A DNA stretch of 64,000 nucleotides from Ktedonobacteraceae bacterium (GCA_035653615.1 DASRBN010000025.1:186001-250000), one strand, 5' to 3'; positions 8,426-19,200 are shown, counted from the stretch's first letter. The notes: generated by a model not told the origin, from the letters alone. Numbers and translations: made by a program.

Positions 8426-9609
8426 CCGTGACAGACAAGACGTATCGCATTTCAGTCGTAGTGCCCACCTACAAACGCCCGGATTTACTCCATCAATGCC
8501 TGGCGGCCCTTAGTATGCAAGACCTTGACCCATCCGACTATGAAATCATCGTCGTTGACGATGCCGCGTGCGAAAACACCCGGCGGCAGGTAGATCAATG
8601 GGCCGCGTGTATGAGGGATAGAAAGCCAGGTAGCTGCCCGGTGCCTGCGATACGCTATATTCCCGTCACTGGCTCTCATGGGCCAGCGGTGGCTCGCAAT
8701 ATTGGCTGGCGTGCCGCACATGGCGAAATAATCGCCTTTACAGATGATGACTGCATTCCAACGCCGGGCTGGCTCAGTGCGGGCCTGGCGACCTTTAATT
8801 CTGGCGTTGTGGGAGTGTCTGGAAAACTCGTCATGCCCCTGGATCATATCCCCACCGATTACGAGCGCGACGCCGTTCAACTTGAGAAGTCCGAATTCGT
8901 GACTGCCAACTGCTTCTACCGCCGGGATGTACTCGAGCGCGTGGGTGGCTTCGATGAACATTTTCGCATGGCATGGCGCGAGGACAGCGACCTTTTCTTT
9001 ACCATACATGAGCATGTTGAGCAATGCGGGTACAGAGAAGGCATGTGTGCCGCACTCATGCCGGGGCGAGCGCAAGGAGTTGGTAGCGAGCGACCCCAAC
9101 ATCTGCCGGCGCAAACAATGATGGCCCCTGCCTCTTTCAAGGACGACCACATTGCAAAAAAGCCTGCGCGCAAGGGGGATAACTGCGATCCTTTCCATGC
9201 CCTGATCTACGTTCCCAGGGCGGTTGTCATTCACCCGCTGCGCCCGGCGCCCTGGGGGATAAGCCTGAAGCAGCAGCGCAAAAGTATGTACAACGCGCTG
9301 CTCTACAAAAAGCACCCCCAACTCTACAGGCAAAAAGTTCAGGCCGCGCCACCCTGGCACTACTACTGTATCGTCGTTGCGCTGCTCATCGCCCTTGCGA
9401 GTATCCTGGCCGGGTTCTGGTTCATCGCGTTGGGCGCAATTACTGCCTGGATGTTGATGACAGGGCGATTCGTCTTACAGCGATTGCGCGATACCTCTCA
9501 TGCCCCCTCGCACGTGCTGGAGATGATTGTGACATCGATGCTGATTCCGCCATTGTCAATCTTCTGGCGTATCATTGGAGCGATACGCTTTCGCGTGTTT
9601 TTCTTATAG
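8416..9609 (+). CDS. Family 2 glycosyltransferase with C-terminal membrane helices and an in-frame insertion
   Basis: The GT-A catalytic domain is clear: ISVVVPTYKRPDLL (residues 12-25), IIVVDDA, GPAVARNIGW, the metal-binding FTDDDC (108-113) and the later WREDSDLFF. Two hydrophobic segments follow near residues 315-355, and a last hydrophobic stretch ends the protein, so it is probably anchored at the inner face of the membrane. ATG 8416 overlaps the carbamoyltransferase stop by 10 bases. Residues ~199-261 (bases 9010-9198) break the family pattern: they are rich in Cys, Pro, Arg and Lys and separate FFTI from IYVPRAVVIHP, which are close together in relatives. The insert keeps the frame, but its effect on activity is unknown. 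Confidence 0.8.
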   Translation: MQLTVTDKTYRISVVVPTYKRPDLLHQCLAALSMQDLDPSDYEIIVVDDAACENTRRQVDQWAACMRDRKPGSCPVPAIRYIPVTGSHGPAVARNIGWRAAHGEIIAFTDDDCIPTPGWLSAGLATFNSGVVGVSGKLVMPLDHIPTDYERDAVQLEKSEFVTANCFYRRDVLERVGGFDEHFRMAWREDSDLFFTIHEHVEQCGYREGMCAALMPGRAQGVGSERPQHLPAQTMMAPASFKDDHIAKKPARKGDNCDPFHALIYVPRAVVIHPLRPAPWGISLKQQRKSMYNALLYKKHPQLYRQKVQAAPPWHYYCIVVALLIALASILAGFWFIALGAITAWMLMTGRFVLQRLRDTSHAPSHVLEMIVTSMLIPPLSIFWRIIGAIRFRVFFL

Positions 9610-9730
9610 CCAGTTTACTCAAGCCATACATCTCTTATAATAAGCACTACCAGTTAGATGTAATTCAAAATGCCTTTCAGGGCTATATGTTAACTGGAAA
9701 AACATGTAACAGGATGATGAAATATAAAGA

Positions 9731-9801
9731 GCCGGTGAAGAGATTCGAACTCTTGACACTCGCTTTACGAAAGCGATGCTCTACCTCTGAGCTACACCGG
9801 C
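9731..9801 (-). tRNA. tRNA-Thr, anticodon CGT
   Basis: On the minus strand the 71 bases fold as a complete cloverleaf: acceptor GCCGGTG/CACCGGC, D stem GCTC/GAGC, anticodon stem TCGCT/AGCGA with the seven-base loop TTCGTAA (anticodon CGT, reads ACG), and T arm AAGAG-TTCGAAT-CTCTT. No CCA is encoded. No other tRNA lies nearby. Confidence 0.97.
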
Positions 9802-9843
9802 TTGTCCTTTTGTAAGGCTTAAAAGGCATTCCTGACGCAACCG

Positions 9844-9873
9844 ATTATACTCCTGAAGTGCGACGGGTGTCAA
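9844..9873 (-). promoter_or_regulatory. Sigma-70 promoter of tRNA-Thr
   Basis: On the minus strand a perfect TTGACA (9868-9873) and a perfect TATAAT (9844-9849) are separated by 18 bases. Transcription would begin near 9837, leaving a leader of about 35 bases before the tRNA. It is the best vegetative promoter match I saw in the window. Confidence 0.85.
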
Positions 9874-10039
9874 GCTTTTTTCCTCTTCTCCTCTTCTAGC
9901 CAGGGCTATTTTCAGGCCGAAATAATAACTCTGCCTGATAAATGCATGGCATGGACAGGTTACCCAACGCATGGTAGACTTAAGGTGTTACGTAACTCGT
10001 ATACTGGGATATAATACCCACTTTAGACGGGATGATACG

Positions 10040-13000
10040 ATGAAACGCGGCTCTCTGCCACAGGTCTCCAATAACCTCCTGTTCAGATACGACGAAGAAA
10101 AGGATCAGTTCGCGCCGGTCGTTGTTGGCTCGGATGCCTGGTACGCGTGGTTGGCGAATCAAGCTACCCAATCCTTTTCGGTCAGAAACGCCCTGGGTAG
10201 CTTTACTGCCCGGCGTGAACAGAAACGTCACGGGCAGTACTGGTATGCCTATCGCAAGCGTGCAGGGAGGCTGCGCAAAGCCTATCTGGGCAGAAGCGAG
10301 GATTTGACGCTTGAACGGCTCAACACTGTAGCCTCAACACTCGCAGGTCGTGGCAATCACAATAATGGTACACAGGCTCGCCTGGACGATCTGGAGAGAA
10401 CTGTTCCAATGGTGTCCCTGGATAGCTGGGATGGAAGGAATAGTTTTTCTCTGTTGCCAGCTTCCACTTTGTCATCCCCAGTAACGGCCCGCTCCTCAAG
10501 AGGCCAGCTACCGGCCCGGCTTGCCCCGTTAGTTGGACGCGAGCAGGAAGTGGTGGCCGCCTGTACGTTGTTGAGGCGACCGGAGGTACGTCTCTTGACG
10601 CTCGTTGGTATCGGTGGAGTCGGCAAGACGCGCCTGGGAGTTGAGGTCGCAACGGAACTGGCCGGTGACTTTACCGGCGGAGTTTGCTTTGTTTCCCTCG
10701 GACCCATTAGCGATCACCGGCTGGTCTTACCTGCTGTTGCTGGAGCGCTAGGACTTCGAGAATCCGGGGAGCAACCGTTCATCGAGCGGCTCATCGCTTG
10801 CTTACAAGAGAAAGAATTGCTCCTGTTCCTGGATAACTTCGAGCAGGTGATAGACGCCGCGTCAGAGCTGACCGCACTCCTGGGAAGATGTCCGGCACTG
10901 AAGATACTTGTGACCAGCCGTGAGGCATTACGTGTGTACGGCGAGCAGGAATTTCCCGTGCGCCCATTGGCGCTCCCCGATCTCACACAGCTTCCTGAGC
11001 CTGGTGCTTTGTTACAGTATGGAGCCGTAGCTCTCTTTGTCCAACACCTGCGCCTGGTGCAGCCCGATTTTCAAGTTACCGCGGCTAATGCCAGCACGAT
11101 TGCCGCGATCTGTAACCGCTTAGACGGCCTTCCATTGTCGCTCGAACTGGCCGCCGCCCGCCTCAAGCTCCTTTCACCACAGGCTCTGTTATCGCGCCTG
11201 GAGCACCGGCTGGCTGTTCTGACACAGGGAAGGCGGGATGGTCCCCCCAGGCAGCAAACCCTGCGTAACACCCTTCAATGGAGCTACGATCTGCTCGATG
11301 CCAGGGAACAACGCCTCTTTCGCAGGCTTGCAGTCTTCGCCGGTGGCTGTACGGTCGAGGCAGCCGAAGCCATCTGTAAAGCGCTCGGTGAGGAGACGGA
11401 GCATATATTCGATGAGATAGCTTCCCTGCGTGACAAGAGTCTGCTACAAATACAGAGCGCGCAGCGCGACGGAGAAACCCGCCTGACCATGCTGGAGACG
11501 ATCCGCGAGTATGGGCGAGAGTGTCTGACCAGCTATCGTGAGATAGAGCATGTGCGGCAGGTTCACGCGCACTATTACCTGGAACTAGCAGAAGAGGCCG
11601 GGGCAGAACAGTCACAACATGCTGAGTGGCTGGAGCGATTAGAGCGCGAGCATGATAATCTGCGGGCAGCAATGCAGTGGTCTCTCGAAGGCAGCATGGC
11701 TGCGGAAGGTCGCAGCGAGAGAAGCTGCGAGATGGCACTACGTTTTGGGCAGGCCCTGCGGGGCTTCTGGGTCATACATGGATACTGGAGCGAGGGTCGA
11801 GCCTTTCTGGATCGCGTCCTGGCCGCCAGCGAAGGAAACGAGACAGCTGCGCGGGTAAAGGTACTCGAGTTGGCAGCAGGTCTGGCTGTCTATCAGAACG
11901 ATCACGAACGAGGAGAGATGCTGTGCAGGGAAAGCTTGAAGCGGTATCGCGCATGCGGAGACAAGGCTGGAATGGCCTATTCACTCTACCTGCTTGGCAC
12001 ACTCGACTGGCAGCAGGGCAACTTTGCTACAGCTCTCTCGCCGATAGAAGAGTCACTGGCACTCTATAGGGAAGTAGGCGATGAGAAGAATATTGCTTAC
12101 TCGCTCTCTTGCGTGGCGCAACTGGTCACGCAACAGGGCGATTATGCCAGAGCGCACGCTCTGCTGGAAGAAAGCATGATGATGTACAGGAAGTTGGGGA
12201 ATGTGAGGGAGCTTGCTCATGCGCAGCGTGCGCTGGCGCTGACACTTTTTATTTCCCGCCGCGACCCTACGCTGGTTCGCTCGCTGCTCGAAGAAAGTAC
12301 CGCGCTCTCCAGGGAATTGGGAGACAAAAGCAATCTTGCCCGTTGTCTCTCCCATTCGGCATTAGTCGCTCTTGAGCAGGGCGATGCAGCTACCGCGCGC
12401 CAGCTTTTAGAGGAAAGCATGGCGCTGCATAAAGAGACAGGAGATCTGTGGGGGATTACCTGGGTACAGTTCCTGCAGGCGCGTGTCGCGGTATGCCAGG
12501 ACAACCTTGAGGCGGCGTATGGCCTGTACGTAGAGAGCCTGGGGAGAGCCATCAGGATCAATAGCAGGCTCAACATCGCGCTCTGCCTGGAAGGAATGGC
12601 GAGTATACTGCTAGCGCAGGGAGAGCCTATGCGAGCAGCGAACCTCTGGGGTACAGCAGAGGCGTTGCGGGAACTCATTGCGGCTCCCATCTGGCCTGTT
12701 CAACGGGCTTCCTATGAACGCTCCATAGCAACTGCCCGTCACTACCTTCGGGCGGAAACATTTACCGCTGCCTGGGCCGAGGGAAGAACGATGCGACCGG
12801 AGCAGATCCTTGCCACAGAGCAATCGAGAAAGATGTCGCCATTATCCGCCGCAGGATATCAATCAGTTACTCCCGTCAAGTCACAGGCGCGTTTCCCGGC
12901 GCGACTGACCAGGCGAGAGATCGAAGTACTTCGTTTGCTGACGAGGGGATTGACCAGCGCGCAGATCGCCGAGCAGCTGGTCATCAGTCTTCCCACCGTC

Positions 13001-13090
13001 AACACCCACGTCAGTTCGATCTATGCGAAGCTCGGCGTTCCTTCTCGATCCGCGGCAACGCGTTACGCTGTTGAACATCACCTCGTTTAG
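10040..13090 (+). CDS. LuxR-family transcriptional regulator with NB-ARC-type ATPase and TPR domains
   Basis: About 1,016 residues. The N-terminal ~100 residues have an aromatic and basic motif (GQYWYAY, then RKAYLGRSEDLT) found on many large regulators of this group. A STAND-type ATPase follows, with Walker A VGIGGVGKTRL (~residues 187-198), Walker B LLLFLDNFEQV and the later GLPLSLELAAARL. TPR-like repeats fill residues ~530-890. The last ~65 residues are a LuxR/GerE helix-turn-helix (LTRREIEVLRLL, QIAEQLVISLPTVNTHVSSIYAKL). Such proteins bind a ligand or partner through the TPRs and activate transcription in an ATP-dependent way. ATG 10040 has GGGAT upstream; a GTG at 9971 is possible. No target is evident; the next gene, a lipoprotein on the same strand, is a candidate. 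Confidence 0.88.
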   Translation: MKRGSLPQVSNNLLFRYDEEKDQFAPVVVGSDAWYAWLANQATQSFSVRNALGSFTARREQKRHGQYWYAYRKRAGRLRKAYLGRSEDLTLERLNTVASTLAGRGNHNNGTQARLDDLERTVPMVSLDSWDGRNSFSLLPASTLSSPVTARSSRGQLPARLAPLVGREQEVVAACTLLRRPEVRLLTLVGIGGVGKTRLGVEVATELAGDFTGGVCFVSLGPISDHRLVLPAVAGALGLRESGEQPFIERLIACLQEKELLLFLDNFEQVIDAASELTALLGRCPALKILVTSREALRVYGEQEFPVRPLALPDLTQLPEPGALLQYGAVALFVQHLRLVQPDFQVTAANASTIAAICNRLDGLPLSLELAAARLKLLSPQALLSRLEHRLAVLTQGRRDGPPRQQTLRNTLQWSYDLLDAREQRLFRRLAVFAGGCTVEAAEAICKALGEETEHIFDEIASLRDKSLLQIQSAQRDGETRLTMLETIREYGRECLTSYREIEHVRQVHAHYYLELAEEAGAEQSQHAEWLERLEREHDNLRAAMQWSLEGSMAAEGRSERSCEMALRFGQALRGFWVIHGYWSEGRAFLDRVLAASEGNETAARVKVLELAAGLAVYQNDHERGEMLCRESLKRYRACGDKAGMAYSLYLLGTLDWQQGNFATALSPIEESLALYREVGDEKNIAYSLSCVAQLVTQQGDYARAHALLEESMMMYRKLGNVRELAHAQRALALTLFISRRDPTLVRSLLEESTALSRELGDKSNLARCLSHSALVALEQGDAATARQLLEESMALHKETGDLWGITWVQFLQARVAVCQDNLEAAYGLYVESLGRAIRINSRLNIALCLEGMASILLAQGEPMRAANLWGTAEALRELIAAPIWPVQRASYERSIATARHYLRAETFTAAWAEGRTMRPEQILATEQSRKMSPLSAAGYQSVTPVKSQARFPARLTRREIEVLRLLTRGLTSAQIAEQLVISLPTVNTHVSSIYAKLGVPSRSAATRYAVEHHLV

Positions 13091-13257
13091 CAACGCCCCT
13101 CATAAAAATCCTTATTTCTCACGATGCGCCTTCTCTTTTCTGTTGTTAAGCTACTAGCAGGAATTGAAACATGAAGATCTGAAGGGTTTTCAGGAGAAAG
13201 AGCAAGATGATAGCCAGACCTGACCGGTGTCAGATCGCTGACCGAAAGGAGAAATAT

Positions 13258-14022
13258 ATGAGGGCGACTGCTCCCATCAGTGGCCTTTGGAATGTCCAAA
13301 ACGAGACCCCTAAACATATCCTTACAGGCGGACGAAGGAAGTTGCCGGTTATTATGCTGGTTCTGTTCCTTCTAGTGCTTCTGTGTGGCTGCTCGGGAGG
13401 CAACGCTGCGCCTGTAGCTTCAACAACCCCAACTGCACCTGCCCGGCCAACGCCAACCTCGCTGCCTGCTGGCACCTTACTCTACCAGTCGGATTGGTCG
13501 CATGGACTGGATGGCTGGCAAAGTACTGGCGGGTGGAAACTCATGCACGGCATGCTGCAATCAGATGTAGGTGCTGGAGAGATCCTTACATCACCATATA
13601 TGCCTGTGGTTCCCAACTATGCCATCGAAGTCCGCTACCAGATCATCAGCACTCCTGTGAATGGAGGAAACTTTGCCGTGGTAGCAGACAAGGCACCGCA
13701 AAAAGATGGATATACCGCCGGCATTTTGGATTTCCATGGGCCGGCTCCGCACTCGGAATTTTCCAATCCCGAAGTGCTCGTCTTCCTAAATCCGATCGAT
13801 GCCGCTGGGAGCAGACCCCAAATCTCTGATTACGAGTCCTCTCCAGGCGTACACACGTATCGTATCGAGGTGCAGGGACCAGAGATTCAGTTCTTCATCG
13901 ATCAGGAGAGAAAAAGTAGCGCGACCAGCTCACAAACCGATTTCCTCTCGAATGGCCCGATCCACGTGAGGGTAGACAAGGCGATTATCCGAGTGTTCAG
14001 CGTGCGTATAACCGCGCTATGA
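13258..14022 (+). CDS. Secreted lipoprotein with a concanavalin A-like (DUF1080/LamG-type) domain
   Basis: 254 residues. A basic N-terminus and the hydrophobic stretch VIMLVLFLLVLL lead to the lipobox LLCGC, so the protein is probably lipid-anchored outside the membrane. A Thr/Pro/Ala-rich linker follows, then a beta-rich domain beginning LLYQSDWSHGLDGWQ, which resembles the opening of concanavalin A-like DUF1080 or LamG domains (a phrase like 'F.s.l.gW'). AAGGAG precedes ATG 13258; an earlier ATG at 13207 lacks a site. Function is unknown; sugar or polymer binding is inferred from the fold impression. Confidence 0.65.
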   Translation: MRATAPISGLWNVQNETPKHILTGGRRKLPVIMLVLFLLVLLCGCSGGNAAPVASTTPTAPARPTPTSLPAGTLLYQSDWSHGLDGWQSTGGWKLMHGMLQSDVGAGEILTSPYMPVVPNYAIEVRYQIISTPVNGGNFAVVADKAPQKDGYTAGILDFHGPAPHSEFSNPEVLVFLNPIDAAGSRPQISDYESSPGVHTYRIEVQGPEIQFFIDQERKSSATSSQTDFLSNGPIHVRVDKAIIRVFSVRITAL

Positions 14023-14135
14023 TAGCTCGTTGATCCAGTTTCGGGTACATTGGTACTATCTTATGTTAAGCATGTATGTCCCCTTTGGACCTGGCACGTT
14101 TTTCATAGTAGAAATGCTAGAAAAGGAGGGGCGCT

Positions 14136-14549
14136 ATGTCGAGTGGAAAGATAACCCCTGATGTATCTGGCCAGGAAAAAACGATCTTAATTATAGATGA
14201 TGACCATGATATTGGAGAAATGCTGCGCGCCGTCATTACTCAGCAGACAAATTACCGGGTGGTATGGATAGCTGAAAGTGATCTGGCGCTGGAAGCGGCT
14301 TCGCATATGCGGCCTTCGCTCATCCTGCTCGATTATATGATGCCTACTATGGATGGGCTGAAACTCTATGACTACTTGCAGGATAAACCAAATATGCGCG
14401 GCGTTCCTGTTGTAATGATTAGCGCGCGGGCTACGCTGCCTTTTGAGCAGATACGCGAACGTGGGATGTATATGCTGCGTAAACCTTTTGATCTGAGCGA
14501 CCTGTTGGATATTCTGGCACAGTTGCTCTCTAATGAAAGCGACTTATAG
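14136..14549 (+). CDS. Stand-alone response regulator receiver (CheY-like)
   Basis: 137 residues forming only a receiver domain. The acidic pocket is IIDDDHD near residues 20-24, the phosphoacceptor is D66 in LLDYMMP, the switch residue region is MISARA and the conserved lysine is K116 in LRKPFD. With no output domain it must signal through a partner. AAAGGAGGGG is a strong ribosome-binding site. The convergent HD-GYP gene ends 27 bases away; receiver and HD-GYP domains are often fused, so the two products may work together, but this is only an inference from position. Confidence 0.88.
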   Translation: MSSGKITPDVSGQEKTILIIDDDHDIGEMLRAVITQQTNYRVVWIAESDLALEAASHMRPSLILLDYMMPTMDGLKLYDYLQDKPNMRGVPVVMISARATLPFEQIRERGMYMLRKPFDLSDLLDILAQLLSNESDL

Positions 14550-14575
14550 AGCAGGAGCCTTTTTGGATAGCCTGG

Positions 14576-15331
14576 TTAACGGGCGAGTAACGATGTTTCC
14601 AGGCCATCACAAAATTGTCTGACCAGCAGCGGGTCAAACTGCGTTCCTGCGCAAGCGCGTAGCTCTGCCAGAGCTTGATCAGGCATGCGTGCTGATTGAT
14701 AGGGTCTTTGAGAGGTCATCGCATCAAAAGCATCGATAATTGCCACAATGCGCGCTCCTGGTAGTATAGCTTTTCCACGCAAGCCGCAAGGGTAGCCATG
14801 GCCATCCCATCGTTCGTGGTGGTGATAGACCAGCGGCATCACGCACTTCATCGTCTTGAACTGTTGCAGTATCATAGCGCCAAATGCTGGATGCTTTTTC
14901 ATGATCTCAAGTTCTCCGGCGCTCAATGGTACCGATTTGGCAAGCAACTTTACGTCGATAATGATTTTGCCGATATCATGCAGGAGCGCCGCGGCCTCGA
15001 TAATCATTGCATCTTCCGGCGCAAGGTGGATCATTTCTAAAAAAAGATGGGCCAGTTCTTTCACACGCGTGGAGTGTTCGTAACAGGGAAGATCATTTGC
15101 CTTTAATAACAGTCCGAGAAAGCTAAGCTCTCTATCGAACGCCTGTCTTTGTTGGTCATTAAACACTTCCTTCTCTACTGATGGGATACGGAAGAGCGTC
15201 TCAGCCGCAAAAAAAGAGCCGGGGGCTTGCAGCGAGATGCCTGGCAAGAACTCATCTGGGAGTTGCAGAGAGGGACGGTTATATGTATCCAGCACACCAC
15301 TGGATGCAGGGGGTAGCATCTGGGTACTCAT
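14576..15331 (-). CDS. HD-GYP domain protein, probable cyclic-di-GMP phosphodiesterase
   Basis: 251 residues. The C-terminal ~170 residues form an HD-GYP domain: HSTRVKELA, LLHDIGK (HD at 118-119), HPAFGA, HHERWDGHGYP (170-181) and IIDAFDAMTSQRPYQ. All metal-ligand and GYP residues are present, so it should hydrolyse cyclic di-GMP. The N-terminal ~75 residues match no sensor domain I know. ATG 15331 was chosen over GTG 15340 because AGGAGA lies 9 bases upstream. It is convergent with a stand-alone receiver. Confidence 0.85.
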   Translation of the reverse strand: MSTQMLPPASSGVLDTYNRPSLQLPDEFLPGISLQAPGSFFAAETLFRIPSVEKEVFNDQQRQAFDRELSFLGLLLKANDLPCYEHSTRVKELAHLFLEMIHLAPEDAMIIEAAALLHDIGKIIIDVKLLAKSVPLSAGELEIMKKHPAFGAMILQQFKTMKCVMPLVYHHHERWDGHGYPCGLRGKAILPGARIVAIIDAFDAMTSQRPYQSARMPDQALAELRACAGTQFDPLLVRQFCDGLETSLLAR

Positions 15332-15560
15332 GGGAGGCACTCTCCTGTTTTCGTATTGAGGGAGCAGCTTATTCCGGGAAATGCATTCCAGGCATATTTA
15401 CTGGAATATTGGAAAAAATTCACCACTTCTTCTAACATACTATACGGAAAATCAGTCCAAAAAGTGACACCGGGGATGGCTTCCATCCAAACTCGACAGC
15501 TTATCTCTTATATGATAAAATAGGGGCCTATGTTAAAATCTTCATGCCTGGGAAGTATGT

Positions 15561-16172
15561 ATGCGTGATTTATTGCTGGCAACGACGAATGTGCATAAGC
15601 TAGAGGAATTCCGAGCCATTTTCGCGGATTTGCCGTACAGGTTGCTGTCACTGCAAGATATTCAGTTACAGATGGATGTTGAGGAAACGGGCAGCACCTT
15701 TGCGGAAAATGCAGAGTTGAAGGCGCATACCTATGCCGGGGCTTCGGGCCTGCTCACCCTGGCAGATGATTCGGGCCTGGAAATAGATGCCCTTGAGGGA
15801 GCTCCTGGCGTCTTCTCCGCTCGTTTTGCGGGCAGGGATACATCTTATCAGGAACGTTTCCGTTTGATCCTGGAGCGATTGGAAGGGTTGCCGGTTGAGC
15901 AGCGGGGCGCCCGTTTTCGCTGCGCTATTGCGTTGGCCGAGCCTTCCGGTTATACTCGTATAGTGGAGGGAGTGATTGAGGGTGTAATTGCGGACGCGCC
16001 ACGTGGCGAAAACGGATTCGGTTACGATCCTATTTTCCTGGTGCCTGAACTTGGTATGACGACTGCCGAGCTGGAACCAGGAGATAAGAATCGTATCAGC
16101 CATCGTGGTCGTGCGGCCCAATTGGCTCGCATTCTTCTTAAATACTGGCCCTCACTTGAGGGAAGCCGGTAG
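15561..16172 (+). CDS. rdgB: XTP/dITP diphosphatase (RdgB/HAM1)
   Basis: Hydrolyses non-canonical purine nucleotides such as XTP and dITP to monophosphates, cleaning the nucleotide pool. Family motifs are complete: TTNVHKLEEF, ADDSGLEIDAL, GVFSARFAG, GENGFGYDPIF and KNRISHRGRA. The 203-residue length is normal. GGGAAG lies 5 bases before the ATG. The TAG stop (16170-16172) lies inside a GTAGGGACAG-type interspersed repeat, so the last residue or two may have been set by repeat insertion. It is followed 88 bases later by the exonuclease fusion gene. Confidence 0.93.
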   Translation: MRDLLLATTNVHKLEEFRAIFADLPYRLLSLQDIQLQMDVEETGSTFAENAELKAHTYAGASGLLTLADDSGLEIDALEGAPGVFSARFAGRDTSYQERFRLILERLEGLPVEQRGARFRCAIALAEPSGYTRIVEGVIEGVIADAPRGENGFGYDPIFLVPELGMTTAELEPGDKNRISHRGRAAQLARILLKYWPSLEGSR

Positions 16173-16193
16173 GGACAGCGCCTGGTGCCTGTC
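16169..16193. repeat. GTAGGGACAG-family interspersed repeat at the end of rdgB
   Basis: The sequence from GTAGGGACAGCGCC to GGTGCCTGTC matches the core seen at 40864, 41723, 47990 and 59281. Its TAG serves as the rdgB stop codon. The arms are only partly complementary. Confidence 0.6.
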
Positions 16194-16260
16194 GTCGTAC
16201 CCTGACCACCTTAGCCGAAGATCGTGTTCCAGCAGTATATAGACGAGAAAAAGGAATTGT

Positions 16261-19200
16261 ATGTCAAAGCAGCCACCCGTTCGCGTGGCACTTGATCTGG
16301 AAACAACCGGTTTGCATGCTGAACAAGATGCGATACTTGAGGTTGCAGCAGTCAAGTTTCAAGGGGGAACGATACTTGATACGATGGAGACCCTGGTTGC
16401 CCCGGGGCGTTCCATTCCTTTCCGCGTGCAGCGTCTGACCGGCATAACCCCACAACAGGTAGCGGATGCCCCTGGTTTCGAGTCTATTGCACACCGTTTG
16501 CAGCAATTTCTAGGCGATCATCCAATTGTTGGTCATAGCATTCCTTTTGATGCCGGTTTCCTGAGACGGCGCGGCCTGGTGCGCAATAATCCACTCATAG
16601 ATACTTTCGAACTGGCGACTGTACTACTGCCGTCTTTGCCGAGCTATAACCTGGGGCAGGTCGCTAAGGCTCTAGGCGTGCCTCTTGTACCGGGACGGCA
16701 CCGCGCCATGGTTGATACCATCCTCGCAATGAAGGTCTTTCTAGCGTTGGATGAACTCCTGAAGCAGGTCGATATAGGGCTTCTCAACGATCTGGCGAAC
16801 CTTGATGCCCCTCGTTCGTGGCCCCTACTTGGTTTTTTCCGCCAGGAGTGGCGCGAACGCGTGGCAGCGGATGGCATGCAAAATGTTCCCTTGCGCGGTA
16901 ATCTACGTGATCGATTCGCCGCCCAATTAGGTATGGACCCACGCGTTTTATCCTTCGCTATTGCCCGTAGCGAACCATCAACTGCTGAAAACGTCATGCC
17001 GGCAATGCAACCTGCCACATCGTCTTCCACTGTGCCTGAGCAACAGGAGGAAGCGATGCCGGCAACAGAGCATATTACTCCGATCCTGGCAGAGCAGCCT
17101 GCCAGTTATCAAGCGGCTCACCGGGCGGTGCTACAGGCGCTGGAGGAGAGAAGCAGCCTTTTGCTCGAAGTCACGATTGGAGCAAACGATTTTACGCCGG
17201 CTCTGCTCCCTGCATTGCAATGGATTTGCCAGCAGCCCGCAAGCGATGGAAGTTCTGCCGCCTCAACTGAAGCGAGACGTCTTGTCATTGCCTGCGCGAA
17301 TACGCAGGCAGCGCGTCGCTTGATCGAGCATGTCTTGCCGCGCCTGCAAGGGCAGCTTGCGAAACCGGTAAAAGTAGCATATCTTGCTGAGCACGGCGGC
17401 TATCTATGTATTCACCGCTGGTTTGGATCGGCCTTGCGTCGAACCAGTGGTGAGCTCTCCGCGGAGCAGGCGCGTGGTTTAGCAAAATTGGCTCTATGGG
17501 CGCAGCAGACCCTCACCGGTGAGCGCAGCGAGTTGACCATCTTACCACAGGAAATTACAGCCTGGGAACGAATTTGTTCGGGAGTTGAGCGTGTCCCACT
17601 TGCCCTTGCCGACGGGCGTGGCAATACTCCCTACCAGCGCTGCCTCTACCGTAGCAAAGGCTATTGTTTCGTCAGGCGCGCAGAAGAGCGGGTGAATGCG
17701 GCAGATGTTGTTGTAACTACGCATGCCGGGCTGCTAGATGACCTTTCTTCCGAAAACAGCCTGTTGCGTCATGTGGACTGTCGCCTGATCCTGGATGCCG
17801 ATCTGTTGGACGAAGAGTCTGCGCGCTGGAATAATCAAGAACTCGATCATCAGAGCCTGCTCAGGCAATTAAATACAATTGGCATTGAATTGCCCGATGG
17901 TCGTTACCAGGGCCTACTGGCCCTCGCCGCGCCTGCCTTACGCGAGAATGGCCCTGGCGGCCTCTCAACCACTCACACGATAGCGAAAGCGGAACTTGAC
18001 AGCCGCATGCTTGGCTGGTTTCAAACGCTCCGCCAGGCGCGCACGGCCATCGATGCCCTCTTTGTCGCGCTTGCCCAACTCATGCAGGAAGCATCAAGCG
18101 CCGGCAATTCCGGCGGTCCGAACAACAAGGGCAAAGCGACCAGGATGGAGAATGGGCCGCGTTCCGCGAATGCACGGGGCGTCGAACGCGTCGACCAGCC
18201 TTTGCGACTCACTTCCCAGATACGTAATGTTGCCGGCTGGATGGAAGTAGAACACGCGTGGCAACAAGCCGCCCATCGCTTGCAGATGGTCATTGATCTC
18301 GCGCACGAGGCTGAAAAGATCATGCTTACCAGGCAGCGCCCTCGCCATCGCATCGATCCAGGCAGTGGAGAAGACGATTCGGTTGCCTGGGAATTCGCGG
18401 CCCTTGCGGAACGCCTGCGTGCGCAAAAGCGCTTCGGCCAGCAGGCTCTTACATTAAGCGAAAACGGGGGTGGGAGCGGTAATTCTGCAAATAGAGAGGA
18501 TGCCATGGTCTACTGGCTGCGCGTTCCGCCGGCCCCCTTACCTTTTGCGCAGCAGCGCGCAGTAGATTCGGCCTCTCCGGGGTCATCTCCGGCCAGTGTG
18601 CCATCACCGGTGGTGCAGGCCGAGAATTCACCTGTACTCTACGGCCAGCTTGTACAGACTTCCACGCTCTTGAAACGATATATACTGACACCAGGTTCCG
18701 CCGCTATTTTCGCCGGTGCGGCCCTCTCCATAGACAACAACTTTTCATACTATCGCGGGCGCTTCGGCCTCGATGCTGATACCTGTCCTGCTCTTTCCGT
18801 CGTTACCGACCACCAGGAGCAGACCTTGCTGTTTATGCCAAATGACGTGCCGGAGCCAAATATGCCCCAGTACCAGCGGCACCTCGATGAAGCTATAGCG
18901 CAGCTAGCCATCATGCTCGACGGCCAGCTGGTCGTACTCTTCACCTCGTATGCCGCTCTGCGCAGTTCCTATGCAACTGTCAAACCCTTGCTTGAGGCGC
19001 GGGGTATCCTTGTCCTCGGTCATGGCATCGATGGTTCGCCCAGGCAACTCTGGCAACTGTTCTCGGATCAAGAGCGTGTCGTCTTACTTGGCGCGGGCAG
19101 CTTCTGGGATGGGATCGAGGAAGTCAGTCGGCCACCTGCCTGTGTGCTTCTATCGCGCCTTCCCATGCCTGTACTCAACGACCCGCCCATCGCGGCCATT

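Noticed and set aside
8485-9360. A 291-codon frame opposite the family 2 glycosyltransferase
   Set aside because: Antisense shadow caused by high GC at third positions; no ribosome-binding site and no domain.
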